From an uncultured Selenomonadaceae bacterium (GTDB lineage: Bacteria > Bacillota > Negativicutes > Selenomonadales > Selenomonadaceae): a stretch of DNA of 6,451 bases. The DNA lies in contig CAJORE010000286.1 in assembly GCA_905236595.1 (NCBI GenBank), positions 1 through 6,451 of the forward strand, read 5' to 3'. Shown here one piece after another: positions 1 through 5,298 of this stretch; position 1 is the first letter of the stretch, and each line of letters opens with the position of its first letter. The notes beneath the pieces were generated by a model, which had not been told where the DNA came from, did not search any database, and saw only the letters and a program-made list of their open reading frames with translations. The translations under genes were made by a program, and so were the position numbers.

Positions 1-1
1 A

Positions 2-96
2 GTGGTGCTACGCTGAGGAGGAATGACGCAGTATGCCGGAAAAAGACCCGGCAAGGGTGCGGACGAATTATGCAGCGTTTCCCTAAAACACCGGCA
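2..96 (+). other. Gene-free left edge with nested inverted repeats (possible structured leader RNA)
   Basis: No convincing gene lies in bases 1-271. The first 100 bases contain nested complementary segments. GGTG (4-7) pairs with CACC (89-92). ACGCTG (10-15) pairs with CAGCGT (73-78). CGCA (27-30) pairs with TGCG (58-61). TGCCGG (34-39) pairs with CCGGCA (48-53). Two facing 11-base internal loops (16-26 and 62-72) separate the second and third helices, and the first loop holds GAGGAGG. CCGGCA recurs at 91-96, so TGCCGG has two possible partners. I could not match this to a riboswitch or ncRNA family that I know. It may instead be chance pairing near the end of an upstream gene: frame 3 reads a short acidic tail ending in EEE and a TGA at 24-26. 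Confidence 0.3.
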
Positions 97-140
97 AAAG
101 AAAAGGTCGGCAGTTTCGTTTTATCGGCAGGATTTTATCT

Positions 141-170
141 TTGAAACGACGAAGTTTTTTGCAATATACG
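141..170 (+). promoter_or_regulatory. Candidate sigma-70-type promoter for the autotransporter gene
   Basis: TTGAAA at 141-146 (five of six to the -35 consensus) and TATACG at 165-170 (four of six to the -10 consensus) are separated by 18 bases. Transcription would start near 177 and give a leader of about 95 bases. The -10 match is mediocre, and the surrounding AT-rich DNA offers alternatives, such as TTGGCA at 215-220 with CATATT at 239-244. The assignment is tentative. Confidence 0.3.
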
Positions 171-271
171 GTAAATACGAGGAAAGTTTATGATAGAGAA
201 TGGCTGAGGAGTGTTTGGCAATAAATTGAATTTTCGCGCATATTTATGAAACAAAAGGAGATAAAATTCTA

Positions 272-2785
272 ATGAAAAAAAAGACGCTGGCTTTGTTGAC
301 CGTGGCTGTATCATGTTGGATGTCGGCCTCCGGGTTTGTTGCCGCAGAGGATCGCGTATATTATGGCTTTGGCGATGGCGAAAATACGGGGAATATCGCC
401 GATGTGGATTGGGTTTTGAATGACGATTATCTTTTCTACGGAGGTCATCAAAACTTCTATGCCGCTTATACCAATGACGGAACTGTTTCCGACAACAGCA
501 TGACTATAAACGGCGGCACTTATACGGTTAACGGCGATAGTGAGTTCAGTTCCAACAGATACGCCAATTATTTTTACGGCGGATTAACCGTGAACAGCGG
601 TAGCGCTACGGGCAACAGCATAATCATAAACGACGGAAATTTCATTAACGAATCCGGCACATGGCAAGCAGCCGGCATTTACGCCGCCAAGGCTACCGGC
701 AGCGGTCATGTTGCTTCGGCTAACAGCGTTACGGTGAACGGCGGGAATTTCCAAGGGTACACTTATATTTCTGCCGGCCTTGGTTATAGCGTGGCCGATG
801 CCGTAAACAATGACGTCACGGTCAACGATGGCGAGTTTGAAAAGGGCATTTACATTTTCGGCGGGCGGGCTTACAGCACGGGCAACACCGACGGCAATAC
901 GGTAAATGTCCACGGCGGCAATATCGGCGGCTATAGAGCGTTTATTTGGGGCGGCAAGGCCGATTCCGGAGATGCGCGCTACAATACGGTGAATTTGTCG
1001 GGCGGGGCGGTAGCTTCCATGCCCTCGGACGAAAGCATTTATGAGAGCAAGTTCACGGAGTATGAGCAAGGTGATGCCGAATTCTACGGAGGCTATGCCC
1101 TGTCGGGGGATGCTCTTTACAATACGGTCAACATCAGCGGCGGTTCTGTTTCCACCACCGGAACGGGTTTGGCTTACGGCGGATATTCCCGTACCGGCGA
1201 TGCCAATTATAATACGGTAAACATTTCCGGAGGAAGTATTTCCAGCAAGCTTACTTTAATCGGCGGTTTCGCCGCCGCCGGCAATGCCTCCGGCAATATC
1301 ATAAGCCTCGGCGGCGGCTCGGGAAACGGCGAAGTGTATCTTGTCGGCGGTATTACCATGGACAGTACGGGCAATGCCACCGGCAACAGGATTGCCGTTT
1401 ACTTCCCGGCGAGATTGACGGATGTCTACGGCGGTGCTTATCTGACCGGTAACGATACCGACGGCTTTGTCCATAACGTAACCAACGACGGCGATTTGCT
1501 TACGGGTAACGAACTTTATCTTGCCGCCTCGGGCATAAGCGCCAATAATATCTATAATTTTGAGACTTTGTCCTTTAGGTTGCCTTCATCGTACCAATCG
1601 GGCAATCCCATGCTGACGTTGGTCGGTACGGACGGCGTTGATCTGACGCGCACCAATTTGGTTTTATCCGCCGCAGGGGATGTGCCTCTTGCCAAGGGGC
1701 AAACGATAAATCTAATTTCCGCGCAAGGGGAAATCAGTTATGGCAGTCAGACCACGGGGACGCTAAAGCAAGGCGTTTCCCTCGATTATAATTATACGCT
1801 TGGCAACGATTCCCACAATATGCAGGCAATCTTGGGCGAGGCGCAGGTGAATGACGAGACAAAATCACCGGTGGAAACCCGTGCGGCTCAAACGGCTCTT
1901 TTGAACCGGGGAACGGATTTGTTGGTGGCGGACGGTTTCCTTCAGGCGGAAAAAGCCGTGCAAACTAATGACGATACCGCTAAGGGCGAATGGTCGCCGT
2001 TTTTTGCCGTGCAAGGCGGCAAGTACCGCTATCGAACCGGTTCCCATGTGGACAGTCGCGGCGTAAATGCTGTTTTGGGCGTGGCCAGGGCAATCGGTTG
2101 CGGCAACGGTGAATTGGTTTACGGTTTGGCCGGAGAATATGGCAAAGGCAATTATGACAGCTATTACGCGAAAATGCATGGCGAAGGGGACAGCGATTAT
2201 GTCGGCGCTTCAATTTTTGCCCGCCGAAAGCATAATGAAGGAATGTACTTTGAAGGCAGTCTCCGCATCGGCAGAACCAGAGCGGATTATGCTTCCCGGA
2301 ATTTTACGGGATATGAGGGCAAGGCTATCGGCTATGATACCGACAGCAATTATTGGGGAGCGCACGTTGGCGCAGGTAAATCGTTTAGCTTGGCCGGAAA
2401 CAACGAATTGGACGTCGCCGTCCGATATTTCTACAGCCATACGGGCAGCGATTCTGCCCGTATGACCACGGGCGAAGTTTATGACTTTTCGACCGTCAAC
2501 AGCCATCGGCTCAGATTCGGCGCAAAACTTACCCATGCTTTCGACGCGGAGAGCAAAGGGTACCTCGGTGCTTATTACGAACGGGAATTGAACGGCGATG
2601 CCAAAGCCGCCGTAGCCGGATACGGCACCGCTACGCCGAGCCTCAAGGGCAACAGCGGCATATTTGAAATCGGGTGGTTGCACCGACCGAAAAACAACAA
2701 TTTCACGCTAAAGCTTGGCGCCGTTGCCGCTTGCGGAAAGCAACGGGGTATTGCGGGTCAAATGGGCGTGACATGGCAATTCTAA
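272..2785 (+). CDS. Autotransporter (type Va secretion) outer-membrane protein with a repeat passenger
   Basis: Complete 837-residue surface protein. Residues 1-25 form a signal peptide: KKK, a hydrophobic core, then V-A-A before E26. Residues 56 to about 415 are a passenger of roughly eleven glycine- and asparagine-rich units, with a typical motif of YGG, SGDA, YNTVNISGG. This predicts a parallel beta-helix. Residues around 425-530 resemble the passenger end of Negativicutes autotransporters (NFETLSF, PMLTL, LAKGQTINLIS). W574 to F837 is a barrel of about 264 residues with alternating aromatic strands, ending in GVTWQF, as expected for a 12-strand translocator assembled by the BAM complex. 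No protease or other catalytic motif is visible, so adhesion or surface display is inferred only. AAAGGAG at 254-260 precedes the ATG by 11 bases. Two TAA stops sit in tandem, followed by a strong terminator. Cys610 and Cys821 lie in the barrel, which is uncommon. It appears monocistronic. Confidence 0.92.
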   Translation: MKKKTLALLTVAVSCWMSASGFVAAEDRVYYGFGDGENTGNIADVDWVLNDDYLFYGGHQNFYAAYTNDGTVSDNSMTINGGTYTVNGDSEFSSNRYANYFYGGLTVNSGSATGNSIIINDGNFINESGTWQAAGIYAAKATGSGHVASANSVTVNGGNFQGYTYISAGLGYSVADAVNNDVTVNDGEFEKGIYIFGGRAYSTGNTDGNTVNVHGGNIGGYRAFIWGGKADSGDARYNTVNLSGGAVASMPSDESIYESKFTEYEQGDAEFYGGYALSGDALYNTVNISGGSVSTTGTGLAYGGYSRTGDANYNTVNISGGSISSKLTLIGGFAAAGNASGNIISLGGGSGNGEVYLVGGITMDSTGNATGNRIAVYFPARLTDVYGGAYLTGNDTDGFVHNVTNDGDLLTGNELYLAASGISANNIYNFETLSFRLPSSYQSGNPMLTLVGTDGVDLTRTNLVLSAAGDVPLAKGQTINLISAQGEISYGSQTTGTLKQGVSLDYNYTLGNDSHNMQAILGEAQVNDETKSPVETRAAQTALLNRGTDLLVADGFLQAEKAVQTNDDTAKGEWSPFFAVQGGKYRYRTGSHVDSRGVNAVLGVARAIGCGNGELVYGLAGEYGKGNYDSYYAKMHGEGDSDYVGASIFARRKHNEGMYFEGSLRIGRTRADYASRNFTGYEGKAIGYDTDSNYWGAHVGAGKSFSLAGNNELDVAVRYFYSHTGSDSARMTTGEVYDFSTVNSHRLRFGAKLTHAFDAESKGYLGAYYERELNGDAKAAVAGYGTATPSLKGNSGIFEIGWLHRPKNNNFTLKLGAVAACGKQRGIAGQMGVTWQF
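437..1510 (+). repeat. Passenger-domain repeats, about 28-35 codons per unit
   Basis: These are protein-level tandem repeats within the autotransporter. Each unit opens with a [Y/I/V]GG-like turn and carries an [S/T]G[D/N]A..N.(V/I) core, then an SGG or NGG turn. Openings fall at residues 56, 102 and 137, with later regular ones at 272, 302, 330, 358 and 386, a period of 28-30. One unit, between about 230 and 272, has an acidic insertion rich in E, S and Y. The best-matched DNA copies (around 1085-1150 and 1175-1240) differ at many third positions, so the duplications are old rather than recent slippage. Confidence 0.75.
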
Positions 2786-2827
2786 TAAGTTGTCGGTTGC
2801 AGTTTACGGTTGCCGCAGACAAAGCAA

Positions 2828-2865
2828 AAAAATCGGCGCGGGGCATTTGCCCTGCGCCGATTTTT
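2828..2865 (+). terminator. Strong intrinsic terminator after the autotransporter gene
   Basis: A 12-base arm (2828-2839, five A then TCGGCGC) is perfectly complementary to 2854-2865 (GCGCCGA then five T). A G-T wobble (2840/2853) and an inner GGGC/GCCC helix (2841-2844/2849-2852) extend the stem to 17 pairs around an ATTT loop. It begins 43 bases after the stop codon. The A-run on the left arm makes it work on paper in both directions, though no gene enters from the right. Confidence 0.93.
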
Positions 2866-2871
2866 GCTGTA

Positions 2872-2909
2872 TGGTATAAGATAAGCACGTCCGTTTTTAC
2901 GAAAACGGA
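2872..2909 (+). promoter_or_regulatory. Possible extended -10 promoter and 5' hairpin for the YihY-family gene
   Basis: TGG followed by TATAAG (-10 at 2875-2880) forms an extended -10 element just after the autotransporter terminator. No good -35 is visible, because that position falls inside the terminator arm. Transcription would start near 2887. A perfect 8-pair hairpin follows at once: TCCGTTTT at 2890-2897 pairs with AAAACGGA at 2902-2909 around a TACG loop of the UNCG type. A hairpin at the very 5' end can protect an mRNA; that role is inferred here. Confidence 0.25.
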
Positions 2910-2990
2910 ATTTGTTGTAGAGTTCTCAATAGTTTGCACACCGCGAAAAGAAGGATTTTCGTCGGCGAGTAACGAATTGGGAACCGATTT

Positions 2991-3014
2991 TATTTCGGTT
3001 GCTATTTCGGTTGC
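2991..3014 (+). repeat. Perfect 12-base tandem duplication upstream of the YihY-family start
   Basis: TATTTCGGTTGC occurs twice head to tail at 2991-3002 and 3003-3014, followed by a partial third echo (GGTTTGCGG). It lies in the presumed leader, 40 bases before the ATG. The reading frame is open through it, but I place the start downstream. It could be a replication-slippage product or a protein-binding site. Confidence 0.6.
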
Positions 3015-3054
3015 GGTTTGCGGATTTTATATCATCTATGACGGAGAACGACAC

Positions 3055-3972
3055 ATGGACAAACTGGTGCAACGGATTCTTCATCGCTTGTCGCCCGTGT
3101 GGCAGGCAATAATATTCTTCTACCAACGCTTAATCGGTTATCACCGCATCAGCAGTTGGTTTGATATGGCCTCGGGGACAACATACTATTTCCTGCAGGG
3201 TTTTATACCGTTCTTGGTTTTTTTGGTCAATGTAATGTTGTTTGTAATGGCCTCGCAAATCGACGCGCTGTACGGCATGGTTGCGACATATATGCCCGAT
3301 CGCATGGCCGGCCCTTTGATAGCCGACATAAGGCGAGTGGTGTCGGCGCGAAGCTCGTTGTGGATGTGGGTGACGGGGCTTGTATCTATGTACAGTTTCG
3401 TTCAGGGATTGGAGATTTTGACGCGGGCGACCGACAGTTTGGATTATGCCCATACCGAAGATTTGGCGCATGATACTCGCCAAAACCTATTGGTTCACAT
3501 AAAAGGCATAATATTCACCTTTGGCTTAATGATAGTCATAATCTTGTCGTTGGGCTTGCCCGTCTTTGGCAATACGGTGGTTCATTACCTCGACGAAAAT
3601 TTTGGTTTGCCGATAGCTTTCATTGCGCTGTGGGATATTCTGCGTTTCATCGTTCCCTTTGCCGTGTTGGTAATTTGGTTGACCTGCTTTTACATATTTG
3701 CGCCGCATACTTACACTCCGACTTTCCGGCAAGCGGCATTGACCGCCGTTGTCGTTACCTTCTTTTGGTTAGCTATGACGGCCGTATACAGTTGGTGTAT
3801 GTTGCTTATCCCCAACATGGGAATTGCCTACGGATCATTGTTCGGCCTGTTCGCGCTCTTTCTGTGGTTCAAATTCATCGCCACCGCCATAATTTACGGC
3901 ATCGAATTCCTTATGACGTTGAGCGAAATGGAATTGCGACAAAAAATCGAACACTTGCAGGAATCTCATTGA
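3055..3972 (+). CDS. YihY/virulence factor BrkB family integral membrane protein
   Basis: A 305-residue inner-membrane protein of the BrkB/YihY family (E. coli YihY has about 290 residues). The family was once annotated as ribonuclease BN in error; its biochemical role is not settled, and transport or envelope functions have been suggested. Six membrane segments are visible near residues 44-66, 100-120, 149-171, 197-216, 229-252 and 258-288. The family's C-terminal signature is present: an NMGIAYGSLFGLF stretch (254-266), then LFLWFKFIATAIIYGIEF. The tail after residue 290 is charged and helical. The reading frame is open further upstream to 2674, but ATG 3055 is chosen for three reasons: GGAG at 3043-3046 sits 8 bases before it, the protein length fits the family, and any earlier start would overlap the autotransporter terminator or gene. 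No clear dedicated plus-strand terminator follows. The gene converges on metQ and may share its hairpin. Confidence 0.9.
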   Translation: MDKLVQRILHRLSPVWQAIIFFYQRLIGYHRISSWFDMASGTTYYFLQGFIPFLVFLVNVMLFVMASQIDALYGMVATYMPDRMAGPLIADIRRVVSARSSLWMWVTGLVSMYSFVQGLEILTRATDSLDYAHTEDLAHDTRQNLLVHIKGIIFTFGLMIVIILSLGLPVFGNTVVHYLDENFGLPIAFIALWDILRFIVPFAVLVIWLTCFYIFAPHTYTPTFRQAALTAVVVTFFWLAMTAVYSWCMLLIPNMGIAYGSLFGLFALFLWFKFIATAIIYGIEFLMTLSEMELRQKIEHLQESH

Positions 3973-4043
3973 GAAACCGTTCATTTGCACCGCAAGCTTG
4001 GTTATATGTTCTGTAAAAATATATTTATTGCGGAGAAAGCACC

Positions 4044-4088
4044 ATGGATTTGCAAACATTACCCTATGATTTAACCGTGTTTCCCTAA
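4044..4088 (+). pseudogene. Possible 5' remnant of an ACT-domain protein gene
   Basis: GGAG at 4032-4035 is followed after 8 bases by an ATG and a 14-codon frame, MDLQTLPYDLTVFP, then TAA. The first 12 residues resemble, from memory, the start of small ACT-domain proteins of Firmicutes, which run M-x-L-x-x-L-P-x-x-L-T-V-C-K. Here the match stops after V12, and nothing downstream in any frame continues the domain. The rest of the gene seems to have been lost where the metQ terminator now lies. A leader-peptide role is unlikely because no plus-strand gene follows before 5299. A chance short ORF remains possible. Confidence 0.4.
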
Positions 4089-4120
4089 GTCTCCCCCGAC
4101 CGTAACATTACCGTTAATGC

Positions 4121-4179
4121 AAAATAAAAAAATGGGGGGTTTGGGTTTCAACGCCCGACGAGCTAAGAAACCCAAACCC
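4121..4179 (-). terminator. Intrinsic terminator of metQ, possibly bidirectional
   Basis: A perfect 13-base inverted repeat, GGGTTTGGGTTTC at 4137-4149 and GAAACCCAAACCC at 4167-4179, encloses a 17-base loop. Read on the minus strand, the stem ends 57 bases after the metQ stop and is followed by CCCA and a T-rich run (complement of 4121-4133). On the plus strand the stem is followed by GAAATTTT, so it may also end transcription from the YihY-family gene. The three C residues between stem and T-run are slightly atypical. Confidence 0.75.
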
Positions 4180-4235
4180 GAAATTTTGCTGTGTTCACCG
4201 TAATGCTATGGCGGGGGCTTTTGTGTCGTATTTCC

Positions 4236-5057
4236 TTAAAACGCCGGTACGACGGCACCTTTATAGTTTTCTTCTAAGAATTTCTTTATTTCGTCGCTTT
4301 TTACGGCTTTAATAAGTTCCTGAATTTCCGGACGACTTTCGTCACCGTCGCGTACGGCGATGATATTCACATAAGGCGAAGAGGAATCCTCCATAAAGAG
4401 CGCATCCTGCATGGGCGAAAGATCGACCTGCATGGCGTAATTGGTGTTTATAACCGCCGCCGTCACATCATCCAACGTGCGCGGCACTTGAGCCGCTTCC
4501 ACTTCGTTGAATTTAATGTTGCGCGGATTGGAAGCAATATCCTGAACCGTGGCGCTTTCATTCGCGCCGTCCTTCAAGGTGATAAGCCCCGCTTTGGCGA
4601 GAAGCAACAAAGCGCGTCCACCGTTGGTGGGGTCATTGGGCAACGCAATGGTCGCGCCGTCTTCCAAATCCTTCAAGTCCTTGATTTTGCGCGAATATAC
4701 GCCCATCGGCTCGATATGGATACCGGCGGCGCTTTTTATTTTTACTTCCTTATGCTCTTCAACAAAGTTTTTCAAATACTGCTCGTGTTGGAAGAAGTTG
4801 GCGTCGAGTTCCTTGTCGTTAAGCGCCAAGTTCGGCTGAACGTAATCGGAGAATTCGACAATGTCAAGTTTAATGCCTTCTTTTTCCAAGACGGGCTTTA
4901 CCTTCTCCAGAATTTCCGCATGGGGTACGGCGGTTGCGCCCACCTTTAACGTTTTGGCGGCGGAATTTTGCTTGTCGCCGCTCGCGCCTTGTCCGCCGCC
5001 GCAACCGACAAGCGTCAAGCACACGAGTGCCGTGACGAGTGCCAATAATTTTTTCAT
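4236..5057 (-). CDS. metQ: MetQ/NlpA family methionine-binding lipoprotein
   Basis: A 273-residue substrate-binding lipoprotein of the D/L-methionine ABC importer family (MetNIQ), exported and lipid-anchored, that hands ligand to the MetI permease. The signal peptide (MKKLL, hydrophobic stretch) ends in the lipobox L16-V17-G18-C19, then a GGGQGASG linker. Family blocks are all in order: VGATAVPHAEIL (39-50), DYVQPNLAL and ELDANFFQH (71-91), GIHIEPMGVYS (112-122), ALPNDPTNGGRALLLL (138-153), AAQVPRTLDDV (188-198), AVINTNYA (201-208) and SPYVNI (227-232). The length is normal. The frame opens 23 codons earlier, but the start is set at ATG 5057 by AGGAGG eight bases upstream and by the signal peptide. 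No metN or metI lies next to it: a divergent gene lies upstream and a convergent one downstream, so it is an orphan unit. Other family members bind dipeptides or different amino acids, so methionine is the likely ligand, not a proven one. Confidence 0.93.
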   Translation of the reverse strand: MKKLLALVTALVCLTLVGCGGGQGASGDKQNSAAKTLKVGATAVPHAEILEKVKPVLEKEGIKLDIVEFSDYVQPNLALNDKELDANFFQHEQYLKNFVEEHKEVKIKSAAGIHIEPMGVYSRKIKDLKDLEDGATIALPNDPTNGGRALLLLAKAGLITLKDGANESATVQDIASNPRNIKFNEVEAAQVPRTLDDVTAAVINTNYAMQVDLSPMQDALFMEDSSSPYVNIIAVRDGDESRPEIQELIKAVKSDEIKKFLEENYKGAVVPAF

Positions 5058-5065
5058 TAAATCAT

Positions 5066-5071
5066 CCTCCT
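5066..5071 (-). promoter_or_regulatory. Ribosome binding site that fixes the metQ start
   Basis: The minus strand reads AGGAGG, a full match to the anti-Shine-Dalgarno core, 8 bases before ATG 5057. The upstream in-frame ATG at 5126 has no such site and would bury the signal peptide behind 23 polar residues, so the downstream start is preferred. Confidence 0.85.
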
Positions 5072-5144
5072 GATGAGTTGATAGAGAGAAAATTTGCGGC
5101 TGTCCACAAAATGTTCGTCGCCGCATCGCATAAAAAACACTATG

Positions 5145-5173
5145 ATTTTACTTCTTCTTCGTCGTTTTTGCAA
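5145..5173 (-). promoter_or_regulatory. Sigma-70-type promoter of metQ
   Basis: Read on the minus strand: TTGCAA (-35, 5173-5168), an exact 17-base spacer, then TAAAAT (-10, 5150-5145). Transcription would start near 5138, leaving a leader of about 80 bases. That leader contains a 6-pair stem (TGCGGC/GCCGCA, 5095-5100 with 5120-5125). It is too short for a SAM-I riboswitch plus expression platform, and I see no S-box or T-box sequence. Control, if any, is more likely at the DNA level. Confidence 0.65.
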
Positions 5174-5198
5174 GGGCGCGGCGTATGCCGACGCTTGC
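5170..5198. promoter_or_regulatory. Imperfect dyad between divergent promoters (candidate operator)
   Basis: GCAAG (5170-5174) and CTTGC (5194-5198) are inverted copies. Inside them, CGGC (5179-5182) and GCCG (5187-5190) are inverted around GTAT. The spacers are 4 and 3 bases, so the symmetry is off by one. The outer arms overlap the -35 boxes of both the metQ and the transpeptidase promoters. The dyad is upstream of both predicted starts, so it would act as DNA rather than RNA. The binding protein is unknown. Confidence 0.45.
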
Positions 5199-5223
5199 TT
5201 TATGCAGCGCCGTTTGTTATTAT
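5195..5223 (+). promoter_or_regulatory. Extended -10 promoter of the L,D-transpeptidase gene
   Basis: TTGCTT (-35, 5195-5200), a 17-base spacer, then TATTAT (-10, 5218-5223). TGT at 5215-5217 supplies the extended -10 TGn. The predicted start is near 5230, giving a leader of about 70 bases. The -35 is 21 bases from the divergent metQ -35, so the two promoters are back to back and could compete or be co-controlled. Confidence 0.6.
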
Positions 5224-5298
5224 TAGCGTTAATGCAGGTCGTTGTTCTCGGCTCAAGGTATCGAGAAAGACGATTTTACTCAAAGGAGACATCGGTAC

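Noticed and set aside
4..80. TPP riboswitch resemblance (GGTGC, CGCTGAGGA and ATTATGCAGCG)
   Set aside because: The essential CTGAT..GGATAATGCC core is missing, and the neighbouring gene is not a thiamine gene.
23..193. 56-codon plus-strand frame starting just after GAGGAGG
   Set aside because: Only one base separates AGGAGG from the ATG, too close for initiation. The product is a basic sequence with no recognisable pattern, and it spans the inverted repeats.
2210..2683. Minus-strand frame of 157 codons, with other antisense and alternate frames inside the autotransporter gene (584-2465)
   Set aside because: All sit inside a gene with complete autotransporter architecture; none has a supporting ribosome binding site or recognisable domain.
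2674..3054. Upstream extension of the YihY-family frame
   Set aside because: It overlaps the autotransporter gene and crosses a strong terminator. ATG 3055 has a well-placed GGAG and gives the family's normal length.
5101..5110. TGTCCACAAA as a possible DnaA box
   Set aside because: It shares only TCCACA with the TTATCCACA consensus, stands alone, and shows no AT-rich unwinding region or origin genes nearby.
5058..5126. 23-residue N-terminal extension of metQ
   Set aside because: It would put polar, basic residues before a complete lipoprotein signal peptide, and it spans the AGGAGG site of the real start.
5058..5138. SAM-I or T-box leader upstream of metQ
   Set aside because: The predicted leader is about 80 bases with one 6-pair stem; the conserved cores of these elements are not present.
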